Source: Pirellulales bacterium
Lineage (GTDB): Bacteria > Planctomycetota > Planctomycetia > Pirellulales > PALSA-1355
Reading direction: 5' to 3'
Assembly: GCA_022844125.1 (NCBI GenBank)
Contig: JALHMI010000006.1
Location: 248,001 to 312,000, forward strand
DNA length: 64,000 nucleotides
The position numbers and the translations under genes are program-made. Below the pieces are notes generated by a model. That model was not told the DNA's origin and made no database searches. It saw only the letters and a program-made list of their open reading frames with translations. Shown piece by piece: positions 43,551 through 53,449 of the stretch; positions within the stretch are counted from its first letter, which is position 1; each line of letters opens with the position of its first letter.

Positions 43551-46500
43551 CTATTGCCAGGCTTCGGTCGGCCAGACAATCGCCGTGCCGTCCATGCTGC
43601 CGCTGAGCAGCGAACGTCCGTCCGGCGAGAAACCTACCGCAGTTACGGCCTGCTCGTGATATCTGAGCGTCAGCAATTCCTTACCCGCAGTTGGACCATT
43701 GCCGGCCGGATCGCCAAATTCGATCGGACTGGCGTCCCAGATTTTCACCAACCGATCGCGGCTGCCAGTGAGCGCCCGCTGTCCGCTGGGCGAGAACGCA
43801 ACAGCGCTCACTGAGTCCGTGTGACCAGCGTAGCGAACGAGTGGTGCGCCCGTGGCCACATCGAAGACGACCGCGACGCCATTGGCGAGTCCGGCGAGCA
43901 CGCGGGCGCCTGCCGGATCAAAGGCGATGGCCACCAACGATGCCTCGGCCTGCCAGGAGCCAATCGCGGCGCCGTCGGCCACATTCCACAGCCGCACAAA
44001 ACCGTCGGCCCCGGCGGTGATGATCTTCGTGCCGTCCGGCGAAAAGTCGGCAGCCAAAGGAGCTCGCAGATCGCCCGGTGGCAAGTGTTCGATTGCGTGA
44101 AGCACTTTGCGTGAGCGCCAGTCCCAGAGTCGAACCGTACCGTCCTCGCCGGCGGTGAGCAGCAAGTCGTCATCTGCTGGAGAAAACCGCGCGGCGGAGA
44201 TTGCGCCGGCGTGCTCGCTCGGAAGCTGTTGTTCGGCCAGCCCGGTGGCGACGTTCCAGATCTTGGCGCGGCGATCGCTGCTGCCGGTGACGGCAAATTT
44301 GCCGCTGGCCGAGAAGCTCGTTGCCGTGATGCCACTATGAGGTTTGAACGAGAGCTCAGGTTCATCGCCTCCGGTCGCCGACCACAGAGCGGCGCCATTA
44401 CCGCCGACGGCTAGCACCCCGCCTTGCGGCGCATCGACCGCGGACCAGATGCCTTCGCGATGCTGGCTCAGTTCGAGATAGGGCTTTCCGCCAGGCGCGA
44501 AGACCTCGCCCATCGCGAGCGCGTCGAAACGGCGCACGTGCCCGCCACCGTGGCCGGCCAACTGGGCATTGGATCCCGCAGCCAGCAGCGCGCTACCGTC
44601 GGTCGTAAAGGCAATTGAGGTCAGCGCGTCGTCTCCGCGATAGAGCTCGCCGATCACCGTGCCCTTCGTTGGATTCCACAACCGAAGCACCGACTTCGTC
44701 ACAGCGCCGGCCGTTTCCTCGGACAAAGTTGCCACCTGGTCGCCGCGCGGCGAAATGTCGATTGCCATTACCGGTGTATCGAACGCATCGCGCCGCGCGA
44801 TATCGCCATGGACCAGCATCGCGGGCAATTCGCGTCCCGTAGCCGTGTCCCACTGGGCGACCGTTCCATCCTTGCTGGCGGTGAGCAGCGTTCTGCCGTC
44901 AGGCATGAATTCCGAGTCGGTCATCGCAGAGGTGTGCGCTTTTAATCGGTGCACCGCCGCGCCGGTCGCTCGATTCCACAAAACGCCATGTCCGGCATCA
45001 TCGCCTGAGAACAGCAGATCGCCTCTCGGTGAGATCGCGACGGTCGTTACAATCGCGAGATGTCCCTGGCCGAACGTCGCGTCGGCCGGGGCAATTCGGT
45101 TGGCCGACTTACGGTCGGGGTCGAGTTGCCACAGCGCAAGCTGTGCTCTGGAGGAGAGATCTTCGGCGCTGCCCGTGTCGTCTTGACTCATCGCGGCCAG
45201 CACCCACTCGCCGTCGCGTGTGACTGCGATAGCCCCGTTGCGGCCTGTGTTTTCCAGCGTCATGAGTTGCGAGCCCGTGTTCGCGTCCCAGATGCGCGCT
45301 GTACGATCGCCTCCGGCCGTGAGCAGCCGGGCGCCATTCGCGAAGTATGCCGCCCTCGAAGTCAGAAAATCGTGCCCCTCGGCCAAGGTCGCCTGACGCA
45401 CGCCCGTCTCGCTGGCGAACACGCGGGCTGCATGGTCGCCGCCGGCAGTAATTACGCGGCTACCGTCGGGCGAGAATGCCGCTGCCAACACCGCATCGGC
45501 GTGGCCGGCGAGGGCAATCCCCTGCGGCGCGGGCCGATAGTCGACCAGATCCCAGAGCTTGATCTCGCCGTCCTGCCCGCCAGAGAAAACCTGCGAGCCG
45601 TCGGCCGCGATCGCGCAAGCTTGCACGGGGCGGCTGTGTCCGCGCAGTTCGGCATACGGCCTGCCGGTAGCAACATCCCATACGCGGATCGTGTTGTCGT
45701 CGCCGCCGGAGATGACGTACTCGCCGGTCGGAGCGAACTGCACGGTACGAACCGGACCGCGATGCCCCTCGAGCGCGCGGCTCGATTGCGGATTAAGTGG
45801 TTGACCGGTACTCACGAGCTCCGCCAGTTTCAGGTCGGCGATTTCTTCGGGTCGCCAAATGTGCACGCGTTTGTCGTATCCGGCGCTGGCGACTTGTCGG
45901 CTATCCGCAGAGAAGGCAACAGCGAACACGGCCCCTTGATGGCCGACAAACACCTTTTGCGGCTGTGGCTGTCCGGCTTGGGCTGCAAAAGCCCACACGA
46001 TCACGCGGCCGTCTTCGCCTGCCGTGGCAAGTTGCTTGCCGTCTGGAGCGAATCGTGCTGCGAACACGGGACCGTAATGTCCGCTCAGTGTCATGGGCGG
46101 CTGCGACGGATGGTCGAGCTGCCAGACAAGAGCCGTGTGATCATTGGCCGCCGAAACAAGCCACTTGCCATCCGCGGAAATGTCGAGGCCTTGAATGCGG
46201 CCAGTGTGCCCAGTAAGCTTGGACAACGGCCGCCCGTTATCGATTCTTAGTACGTGAATCGTGCCGTCAGCTGTGGCTACGGCCAGCCGATCGCCGGTGG
46301 GCGAGACAACCAGCGCGGATACGCTCTGCTGCAGTTCAGTTCTCCAACGATCATCACCGCTCTTGCGATCCCAGGCCCGGACGTGGCCGTCGTCGCCGGC
46401 GGCGATGAGCAGGTTCGCGGTCGGGGCAAAGGCCACGCCGCGTACTGTCCCGCTGACCGGAAAGTCGCGCCCACCAGTGGCCAGTCGGCGCAGGTACCCC

Positions 46501-48557
46501 CATTCCCAGTCGCGTAGTGAGACCGGCTGGCAGGCTTCGAGCAGCGCCGTCACGGTATCAAAAGCGTTCTCTTCGAGCTTGGCCGCGGCCATCCCGATGC
46601 GTGCCCCGTAGGCCGCCCGCTCTTCGCCTTGCCGCGCGATGACAGCTTCCGCTTCCTTAGTCTCGGCGACTTGGCGGGCCTGTTCGGCTTCCTTTTCGGC
46701 TGCGACCGCAGCCTCGCGGGCCGTCTCGGCCCTGTCTCGCTGGGTTTCGGCGTCTCTCTTCGCGTCCAGCGCGTTCTGGCGCTCGGTGGTCGCGATCTCG
46801 GTTTGCTTTACGGCAACCTTTCGCTGTTCTTCGGCCTCATTGCGTTGCTTGGTAGCTTCCGCTTCGTTCTGTTGTGCGATGATTCTCTGTTCGTCGGCCA
46901 ACCGCCGCTGCTCGGCCTCGCGATTCATGGCCGTCGTCACCATCACCAGCGCGACTGTAATCGTGGCCACGACCGCCGCGGCCAGGCCGGCGGCGATGCG
47001 CTTGAACCTCGAGAGCCACTTTTGTCGAGCTGCCCGCTCGCGTTGGGCAGCCTGTAATTCTTTCTGCAATGTTGCGTGTTGCGGGATCGCCGGATCGAGC
47101 AGCGACGCCCCCAGTTCGAAGTCGCCGCGCTGCTTGGCCGTCGTGGCGTAAGCCAGGCGAGCTTCGTTCACGCCCGTCCGCGCCCGCGCGTTGCCGACCC
47201 ACAGTGCCAGAGCCTCTTCAAACCCGAACACGGCCTTCGAGTATCGCTGGTAGTCACCGCTGGTGCGGGCTTGCGAGAACTCGGAGTCGGCCCGCGTCGA
47301 AAGCGCGATGCTTTCCATGTGCGAGTGGTATTCGCGGATCGCGGTCTGAAACTCCTGCACGCTCGCGAAGCGATCTGTCGGAGCCGTGGCCATTGCTTTA
47401 TAGGCAATGTCCATCAGTTCCCCCGACTTGTCCGTCGCCTGGATCTCGTTCCGCGCGGCAGCCATCAGGCAGTCTTGCGCGGTCTTGCCGTGATGCGGAC
47501 GGACGCCGGTTACGATCTCGAAGAGCAGGGCGCCCAGCAAGTAGATGTCGCACGGGGGCCCAATCGATTCGAACGGACCGGTAACCATCTCGGGGGCCAT
47601 GTAGGCCGGCGTGCCACCCATGCTGTCGGCATGCGTGACGAATTCGGTGTGCTTGAAGCTGGAAGTGGCCAGCGCCAGCCCCCAGTCCATCACCAGCACC
47701 TCGCCGAAGTCGCCCAGCATCACGTTCTCGGGCTTCAGATCGCGATGCACGACGCCGTTAGCGTGTGCGAAAGCAACTGCATCGGCCACTTTCATCAGCA
47801 CTTCCAGGTTCTCGGACAGCGACTTCGCTCGAATGGCATGCGACCACGGCGTCCCCTGCACACGCTTCATCGAATAGAACAGAGCGTTGCTCTCGTCCGT
47901 GCCAAGCTCGTAGATCGGCACGATATTCGGGTGATCGAGGTCGCCGGTCACGACCGCTTCGGAGAGGAATTTTTCGCGCCGTTCGGGATTCGCCGCCACT
48001 TGCGGGCGAATCATCTTCACAGCCACCAGACGATCGACCGAAGCCTGGCGCGCGGAGTACACGACGCCCATCCCGCCTTTGCCAATAACCTGCAATAATT
48101 CGTAGTCGGCACCGACGGCTCCCATCGTCGTTGAGCGTGGCCGGGCGATTTCCTCGGGCGATCGCAATCCGCGCAAGTTCACCACCAGCGATGAGCCGAC
48201 GCCGCTCGCCGATTGGCCCTCGACCTTCAGCGAAGTACCTTCGGTTACGTTGTCGCTCATCACCCCTTGCCAAGTGTTGGTGATCAACTCCACGCTTTGC
48301 CGCGAGAGCTTGCGAGGCGCGATGTTCACCGAGCGATGCGTGCCGCCAGAAAACTCGATCGTTGGTTGTGGACCTTTGTCCGTGAGTGCGCCTGGCGGAA
48401 TATCACCGGGCCCGAACTCCGCCGTGACGTCCAGAGTCGGTGCGTGCGGACCCTCGGTGGCGGTGCCGGGCGCTTGGAGCATGTGCCCGCACTTAGGGCA
48501 TTTGCCCTCGGCATTGGGGTCCTTCAGAATCGCTTTGCAACCGGGGCAAATCAGCAT
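43551..48557 (-). CDS. Zinc-ribbon Ser/Thr kinase with membrane helix, coiled coil and WD40 repeats
   Basis: The 1668-aa protein has an N-terminal zinc ribbon (C4, C7, C20, C23) and then a kinase domain: G-loop GKGGMG (159-164), K181 in AVKM, H271-R-D273. The magnesium loop is DWG (291-293) in place of DFG, a variation known in planctomycete-type kinases. A membrane helix lies at about 520-542, followed by a Glu/Ala/Arg-rich coiled coil to about 665. WD40 repeats start near residue 715 and continue to the end, many closing with the W-D pair. Topology suggests a cytoplasmic kinase with an outward beta-propeller sensor. It follows the PKD-repeat gene by seven bases, so one transcript is likely. 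Confidence 0.93.
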   Translation of the reverse strand: MLICPGCKAILKDPNAEGKCPKCGHMLQAPGTATEGPHAPTLDVTAEFGPGDIPPGALTDKGPQPTIEFSGGTHRSVNIAPRKLSRQSVELITNTWQGVMSDNVTEGTSLKVEGQSASGVGSSLVVNLRGLRSPEEIARPRSTTMGAVGADYELLQVIGKGGMGVVYSARQASVDRLVAVKMIRPQVAANPERREKFLSEAVVTGDLDHPNIVPIYELGTDESNALFYSMKRVQGTPWSHAIRAKSLSENLEVLMKVADAVAFAHANGVVHRDLKPENVMLGDFGEVLVMDWGLALATSSFKHTEFVTHADSMGGTPAYMAPEMVTGPFESIGPPCDIYLLGALLFEIVTGVRPHHGKTAQDCLMAAARNEIQATDKSGELMDIAYKAMATAPTDRFASVQEFQTAIREYHSHMESIALSTRADSEFSQARTSGDYQRYSKAVFGFEEALALWVGNARARTGVNEARLAYATTAKQRGDFELGASLLDPAIPQHATLQKELQAAQRERAARQKWLSRFKRIAAGLAAAVVATITVALVMVTTAMNREAEQRRLADEQRIIAQQNEAEATKQRNEAEEQRKVAVKQTEIATTERQNALDAKRDAETQRDRAETAREAAVAAEKEAEQARQVAETKEAEAVIARQGEERAAYGARIGMAAAKLEENAFDTVTALLEACQPVSLRDWEWGYLRRLATGGRDFPVSGTVRGVAFAPTANLLIAAGDDGHVRAWDRKSGDDRWRTELQQSVSALVVSPTGDRLAVATADGTIHVLRIDNGRPLSKLTGHTGRIQGLDISADGKWLVSAANDHTALVWQLDHPSQPPMTLSGHYGPVFAARFAPDGKQLATAGEDGRVIVWAFAAQAGQPQPQKVFVGHQGAVFAVAFSADSRQVASAGYDKRVHIWRPEEIADLKLAELVSTGQPLNPQSSRALEGHRGPVRTVQFAPTGEYVISGGDDNTIRVWDVATGRPYAELRGHSRPVQACAIAADGSQVFSGGQDGEIKLWDLVDYRPAPQGIALAGHADAVLAAAFSPDGSRVITAGGDHAARVFASETGVRQATLAEGHDFLTSRAAYFANGARLLTAGGDRTARIWDANTGSQLMTLENTGRNGAIAVTRDGEWVLAAMSQDDTGSAEDLSSRAQLALWQLDPDRKSANRIAPADATFGQGHLAIVTTVAISPRGDLLFSGDDAGHGVLWNRATGAAVHRLKAHTSAMTDSEFMPDGRTLLTASKDGTVAQWDTATGRELPAMLVHGDIARRDAFDTPVMAIDISPRGDQVATLSEETAGAVTKSVLRLWNPTKGTVIGELYRGDDALTSIAFTTDGSALLAAGSNAQLAGHGGGHVRRFDALAMGEVFAPGGKPYLELSQHREGIWSAVDAPQGGVLAVGGNGAALWSATGGDEPELSFKPHSGITATSFSASGKFAVTGSSDRRAKIWNVATGLAEQQLPSEHAGAISAARFSPADDDLLLTAGEDGTVRLWDWRSRKVLHAIEHLPPGDLRAPLAADFSPDGTKIITAGADGFVRLWNVADGAAIGSWQAEASLVAIAFDPAGARVLAGLANGVAVVFDVATGAPLVRYAGHTDSVSAVAFSPSGQRALTGSRDRLVKIWDASPIEFGDPAGNGPTAGKELLTLRYHEQAVTAVGFSPDGRSLLSGSMDGTAIVWPTEAWQ

Positions 48558-48564
48558 GCGTTAG

Positions 48565-51500
48565 TTACCTTCGCCACAGGATTCGATGGGCTTTGGTGAG
48601 CGGAAGCGCGTCGATGGGTTTGCGCCGCAACGATTTGCGAAACCGACCCAAGGGCAGAGTCGCAGTAAGGCCTGCCGCCACGAACTGGCTTGCGGCGGCC
48701 TCGTCGTCTGCGGGTTCCAGTCGTGCGTCTGGCAGTCGCCTCTCGATTGAACTGGTTTCACTCTCAGCAGGGCCTGAATCGTTGACACCTCGCGGAGCCG
48801 GAATGTCGACGGGAACCGCGTCGTCAGTGCGACCAGCAGTGTTACGTTCGGCCGCCGGCGCAACATCGTCCTCGAGCTGAATCGCGCGACCCTGTCGCAC
48901 AACCACGTCGACCACCAGCCGCTCAATGCCGTCAGGTTGAATCTGGTAGATCCGGTAGTGACCGTCCGGCAGCCGGCGAAACAGAGTGCGCAGATTGTCG
49001 AGCACCTCGTCGTCGAGTGGCTGTTCGCTCCGCTGATCTTCCTGGCCGTCGGGCGTAACGACTCGTAGTACGAGTCGCGGTTCGGCGCCCGCCACAGCGG
49101 CTGCCCGCAAACCCTTTAAATCCGAACGCACGATGCCGGGCGGAGGTGGCAGCACGGCGCCGCCGGCGGGAGACGATGGCGGCGGAGCCGGAGTTCCACC
49201 TCCAGCACCCCCTGGCGGAAACACGATGATCGTCGGTCGCAGCACAAACACGGTTACTTCGAACTGCGCGACCGCAAAGCCGCCGTCATCATCGGACAGC
49301 GTAACCGTTACCGTGTACTCGCCAGGGGCGCCATACAAGTGTGAGGAGTCAAACGATCCAGACGTTCGCAGTCCAACCGCGCCCGGCACGTCGATCGTCG
49401 CGGGCCCATTGCTATTCGGCGTGCCGTCTCCCCAATTCACGCTGAATGCGAATCGCTCGGTCGTCTCGCCGCCAACATTCAGCAGGTTGTCGAAGCCTGG
49501 GTCGTCGAAGAACCCCAGGTCGTTGATGGTCAGCGTCTCGGTCAGCGGAATGCTGACGTCGCCGGTGCCCAGGACAAGCGTCGGGGCCACGTTGTTGACC
49601 GTGATGGTGAACGTGGCGGTGCCCACGCCGCCGTCGTCGTCGATCGCCTTGACTGTGACCGTGTAGACTCCGTTGTCGGCATAGGTGTGGCTGCCGTCAA
49701 ACGAGCCCTGCATCGGTACACCGGGCGAGCCGAACGTGTCGATCGCGGCATTGCCGCTCTGCGTCGCGGTACCGTCGCCCCAATTGATCGAGTAAGTGAA
49801 GCGCTCTGTCGTGGCGCCGCCGGGATTCAGCGGGTTGTCGAAGCCAGGATCAGTGAACTGCCCGATGTTCGGCAGCGAGATGAGCTGCCCTTCGTCAACG
49901 ATTCGATTGCCGGGCGCGACGACCGTCGGAGCTACATTGTTGACAGTCACTTCGAACTGGGCGGCCGTCACGCCGCCATCGTCGTCGGTCACGGTGATCG
50001 TGACGGTGTAGACGCCATTGTCCGCATAGATGTGTGAGCCGTCGAAGGAACCTTGCGTCAGAACCCCGGGGCTGCCCGGCACATCGATTGTCGGCAGTCC
50101 GGCTTCGCCCGGCGAGCCATCACCCCAGTCGATCGTGTAGCTGAACTGCTCGGTTGTTTCACCGCCCAGGTTCAGCGGATTGTCAAAACCTGGATCGGTG
50201 AACTGGGCAATGTTCGCGACGACCAGCAGAGCGCCTTCATCCGTTTGACGGGGAGCGACGACAAGTGTTGGAGCCACATTGTTGACCGTGACCTCGAACG
50301 ACTGCACGGCCATGCCGCCATCGTCGTCAACGACTGTGACGGTCACCGTGTAGACGCCGTTGTCGGCGTAGATGTGCGAGCCGTCGAACGAGCCCTGGGT
50401 TGGTACGCCGGGCCCGCCGGGGATGTCGATAGTCGGTGCCCCGGCCTGCACGGGCGTGCCGTCACCCCAGTTGATGCTGTAGGTGAACTGTTCGACCACC
50501 TCGCCGCCAACATTCAGCGGGTTGTTGTAAGCGGGGTCAGTGAACTGGCCGATGTTCGTGATCGAAAGCAGCTCGCCTTCATTAACGACCTGATCCGGCG
50601 CCACGATGAGCGTTGGCGCGACGTTGTTCACAGTGACTTCGAACGTCTCGACGGCCATGCCGCCATCGTCGTCAACGACTGTGACGGTCACCGTGTAGAC
50701 GCCGTTGTCAGCGTAGATGTGCGAGCCGTCGAACGAGCCCTGGGTTGGTACGCCGGGCCCGCCGGGGATGTCGATAGTCGGTGCCCCGGCCTGCACGGGC
50801 GTGCCGTCACCCCAGTTGATGCTATAGGTGAACTGTTCGACCACCTCGCCGCCGATGTTCAGCGGGTTATTAAAGCCGGGGTCAGTGAACTGGCCGATAT
50901 TCGTGATCGAAAGCAGCGCCCCTTCATTAACGACCTGATCCGGTGCAACCGTGAGCACCGGCGCAACGTTGTTGACCACGACCTCGAACGACTGCATGGC
51001 CATCCCGCCATCGTCATCGATCACCGTTACCGTGACGGCGTACACGCCGTTATCGGCATAGATGTGCGAGCCGTCGAACGAGCCTTGGGTTGGTACACCA
51101 GGCCCGCCGGGGATATCGATTGTCACCGGGCCTGATTGCGTCGCGGTACCGTCACCCCAGTTGATCGCATAGGTGAACTTCTCGCTCGTTTCACCGCCGA
51201 TGTTCAGCGGATTGTCAAATCCCGGATCGGTGATCCGTCCCAGGTTCGTGATCGAGAGCAGCGCCCCTTCATTAACGACCTGATCCGGCGCCACGACGAG
51301 CGTTGGCGCGACATTGTTCACGGTCACTTCAAACGTCTGCACGGCGACGCCCCCATCGTCGTCCGCCAGCGTCACGGTCACCGTGTACACGCCGTTGTCG
51401 GCGTAGATGTGCGAGCCGTCGAACGAGCCCTGGGTTGGTACGCCGGGCCCGCCGGGGATGTCGATAGTCGGTGCCCCGGCCTGCACGGGCGTGCCGTCAC

Positions 51501-53136
51501 CCCAGTTGATGCTGTAGGTGAACTGTTCGACCACCTCGCCGCCAACATTCAGCGGGTTGTTGTAACCGGGGTCAGTGAACTGGCCGATGTTGGCAATTGC
51601 CAGTACCGAACCTTCATTCACCACCTGATCGGGCGCAACAGTCAGCACCGGCGCAACGTTGTTAACCACGACCTCGAACGACTGCATGGCCATCCCGCCA
51701 TCGTCATCGATCACCGTTACCGTGACGGCATACACGCCGTTATCGGCATAGATGTGCGAGCCGTCGAACGAGCCTTGGGTTGGTACACCAGGCCCGCCGG
51801 GGATATCGATTGTCACCGGGCCTGATTGCGTCGCGGTACCGTCACCCCAGTTGATCGCATAGGTGAACTTCTCGCTCGTTTCACCGCCGATGTTCAGCGG
51901 ATTGTCAAATCCCGGATCGGTGATCCGTCCCAGGTTCGTGATCGAGAGCAGCGCCCCTTCATTAACGACCTGATCCGGCGCCACGACGAGCGTTGGCGCG
52001 ACATTGTTCACGGTCACTTCAAACGTCTGCACGGCGACGCCCCCATCGTCGTCCGCCAGCGTCACGGTCACCGTGTACACGCCGTTGTCGGCATAGGTAT
52101 GGCTGCCATCGAATGAGCCTTGCGTCGGTGTGCCGGGCCCGCCGGGCACATCGATCGTCGCTGGACCCGAGTTGGCCGGCGTGCCGTCGCCCCAATCGAT
52201 CGAGTACGTAAACTTCTCGCTCGTTTCGCCGCCGATGTTCAGTGGATTGTCGAAGCCGGGATCGGTGAACTTTCCAATGTCCATGATCGAGAGCAGGGCG
52301 CCCTCGCTGGTCACCTGGTTTGGCGCGACGGTGAGGGTGGGGGCGACGTTGGAGACGCTCACTTCGAACTGTGCGCCGCTGGAGTCGCCGAAACCTTCGC
52401 CTTCGAAGACTGCGGTGATCGTGAGCGTAACCACGTAGGTGCCGTTGTCGGCATAAGTGTGCGCGCCGTCAAACGATCCCAGCCGCGGGGAGCCGTCGCC
52501 GCCGAAGTCGTCGATTGTCGCAAAGCCGGAATCGACGGGCGTGCCGTCACCCCAGTCGATTGTGTAGTGATACGTGTTCGTGGAATTCCAGGGATCGACG
52601 AACGTGCCGATATCCTCAATCGAAAGGTTCGCGCCCTCGCTGGTGTGCTGATCGCCGACCGCGGCGAGTGTCAGCCAAGCCTCCTCGGCAACTTGCGCCG
52701 CGAGCGGAGTGGCAACCGCCGTATCGACCGCGGCGTCGGCGCTCGAATCGCCAAGTGGCGACACGCTGCGGTTTTCACTCTCGATAAGGTTTTCGGCTGC
52801 GGGACCTCTCGTGCCCTGTTCGCCGTTCTCGCTACCTGGCGGATTGCCGCTAACCACGCGATCGCCCGGATCGATCGGTTCGCGGGTGGCCTGGTCGGTT
52901 CCGAGCGGGGTCGCCGGGTCGGCGCTCTTGGCGGTTTGCTCGACTTGCTCGATGCCGCTCGCCGCCAGGGCTTGGGCCATCGCCAAAGCCGCGCTGGCTG
53001 AAAGCACACGACGCTCTTCGAGCGGACTGAGCTCGAGCTGACCGACTCCGTCCGTTGGCAGCGGCACACTCGAACGAACGCGCCAGCCACTACGCAGGGC
53101 GGAACCCAGGTTCGCTAGCACTCGACGAGCAGACAT
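48565..53136 (-). CDS. Giant surface protein with ten PKD-like repeats and LEERRVLS N-terminal motif
   Basis: The 1523-aa protein starts at MSARRVLANLG (ATG 53136, with AAGGA upstream). Residues 39-48 read LEERRVLSAS, a planctomycete surface-protein motif. Ten PKD-like beta-sandwich units follow, recognised by recurring WGDGT and GSFDGSHIYADNGVYTVTV. The central units repeat with a 115-residue period and are nearly identical. The C-terminal region holds a Pro/Gly-rich linker (PPPSSPAGGAVLPPPPG) and a domain with PDGHYRIYQIQPDG. No enzymatic residues are evident. It is likely a cell-surface adhesion or structural protein. It precedes the zinc-ribbon/kinase/WD40 gene by seven bases. Confidence 0.92.
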   Translation of the reverse strand: MSARRVLANLGSALRSGWRVRSSVPLPTDGVGQLELSPLEERRVLSASAALAMAQALAASGIEQVEQTAKSADPATPLGTDQATREPIDPGDRVVSGNPPGSENGEQGTRGPAAENLIESENRSVSPLGDSSADAAVDTAVATPLAAQVAEEAWLTLAAVGDQHTSEGANLSIEDIGTFVDPWNSTNTYHYTIDWGDGTPVDSGFATIDDFGGDGSPRLGSFDGAHTYADNGTYVVTLTITAVFEGEGFGDSSGAQFEVSVSNVAPTLTVAPNQVTSEGALLSIMDIGKFTDPGFDNPLNIGGETSEKFTYSIDWGDGTPANSGPATIDVPGGPGTPTQGSFDGSHTYADNGVYTVTVTLADDDGGVAVQTFEVTVNNVAPTLVVAPDQVVNEGALLSITNLGRITDPGFDNPLNIGGETSEKFTYAINWGDGTATQSGPVTIDIPGGPGVPTQGSFDGSHIYADNGVYAVTVTVIDDDGGMAMQSFEVVVNNVAPVLTVAPDQVVNEGSVLAIANIGQFTDPGYNNPLNVGGEVVEQFTYSINWGDGTPVQAGAPTIDIPGGPGVPTQGSFDGSHIYADNGVYTVTVTLADDDGGVAVQTFEVTVNNVAPTLVVAPDQVVNEGALLSITNLGRITDPGFDNPLNIGGETSEKFTYAINWGDGTATQSGPVTIDIPGGPGVPTQGSFDGSHIYADNGVYAVTVTVIDDDGGMAMQSFEVVVNNVAPVLTVAPDQVVNEGALLSITNIGQFTDPGFNNPLNIGGEVVEQFTYSINWGDGTPVQAGAPTIDIPGGPGVPTQGSFDGSHIYADNGVYTVTVTVVDDDGGMAVETFEVTVNNVAPTLIVAPDQVVNEGELLSITNIGQFTDPAYNNPLNVGGEVVEQFTYSINWGDGTPVQAGAPTIDIPGGPGVPTQGSFDGSHIYADNGVYTVTVTVVDDDGGMAVQSFEVTVNNVAPTLVVAPRQTDEGALLVVANIAQFTDPGFDNPLNLGGETTEQFSYTIDWGDGSPGEAGLPTIDVPGSPGVLTQGSFDGSHIYADNGVYTVTITVTDDDGGVTAAQFEVTVNNVAPTVVAPGNRIVDEGQLISLPNIGQFTDPGFDNPLNPGGATTERFTYSINWGDGTATQSGNAAIDTFGSPGVPMQGSFDGSHTYADNGVYTVTVKAIDDDGGVGTATFTITVNNVAPTLVLGTGDVSIPLTETLTINDLGFFDDPGFDNLLNVGGETTERFAFSVNWGDGTPNSNGPATIDVPGAVGLRTSGSFDSSHLYGAPGEYTVTVTLSDDDGGFAVAQFEVTVFVLRPTIIVFPPGGAGGGTPAPPPSSPAGGAVLPPPPGIVRSDLKGLRAAAVAGAEPRLVLRVVTPDGQEDQRSEQPLDDEVLDNLRTLFRRLPDGHYRIYQIQPDGIERLVVDVVVRQGRAIQLEDDVAPAAERNTAGRTDDAVPVDIPAPRGVNDSGPAESETSSIERRLPDARLEPADDEAAASQFVAAGLTATLPLGRFRKSLRRKPIDALPLTKAHRILWRR
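50951..51400 (-). repeat. First copy of a nearly identical 450-base segment in the PKD array
   Basis: The segment is almost identical to 51641-52090, at an offset of 690 bases (two 345-base units), with only scattered substitutions (for example GGCG/GGCA near 51040). Identity stops sharply at 51401. Confidence 0.85.
51641..52090 (-). repeat. Second copy of the nearly identical 450-base segment in the PKD array
   Basis: It matches 50951-51400 at an offset of 690 bases. The sharp loss of identity after 52090 marks the edge of the duplicated or gene-converted segment. Confidence 0.85.
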
Positions 53137-53449
53137 GCACGCTGTTCCTTGGCCGCGCATGCGCGGCAGGGAGAGAAGGCGCCGTAATGGCTAAGAACCC
53201 ATTATTTCTAGCCAGTCGAGCGGCCGTCAAACTTTGACCGAACAACTGCGCAGCCGCGATCTGGGCAATTCCGGCTGAATACCCTGGTGTTCGTGGTTCA
53301 GGCGGTATTTATTGCCTGCGCCAGCCTTGCCGGTTGAATCGAAAATCCTAGAGGTAACGATTCCGGGGCGACGAAACGAACTGATAACCGCCACCCTGGG
53401 TGAGTGCATCGCTCCGGGACCGCACGCGGTGCTCCGTGAGGACTTTGCC
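53137..53449. other. Divergent control region between the PKD gene and the Cys-rich lipoprotein gene
   Basis: No gene is visible. It contains the minus-strand promoter candidate for the PKD operon. For the plus-strand gene, a weaker TTGCCG (53327-53332) and TAGAGG (53349-53354) pair has a 16-base spacer. Confidence 0.55.
53201..53230 (-). promoter_or_regulatory. Promoter candidate for the PKD-kinase operon
   Basis: On the minus strand TTGACG (53230-53225) and AATAAT (53206-53201) are spaced by 18 bases. A transcript would start near 53194 and leave a leader of about 58 bases before the ATG at 53136. Confidence 0.45.

Larger units (their letters stand above)
49255..52640 (-). repeat. PKD-like repeat array (345-base period in its centre)
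   Basis: The conserved TGGGTTGGTAC segment recurs exactly every 345 bases at 50396, 50741, 51086, 51431 and 51776. Units outside this core are diverged. The array outline is approximate. Confidence 0.85.

Noticed and set aside
50053-52116. Long plus-strand open frames antisense to the PKD array, themselves repetitive
   Set aside because: They mirror the PKD DNA repeats, are His/Arg/Val-rich without domain features, and the minus-strand frame has clear PKD motifs.
49255-52640. Regular repeats that could suggest a CRISPR array
   Set aside because: The 345-base units are fully coding and nearly contiguous, with no short palindromic repeats or unique spacers.
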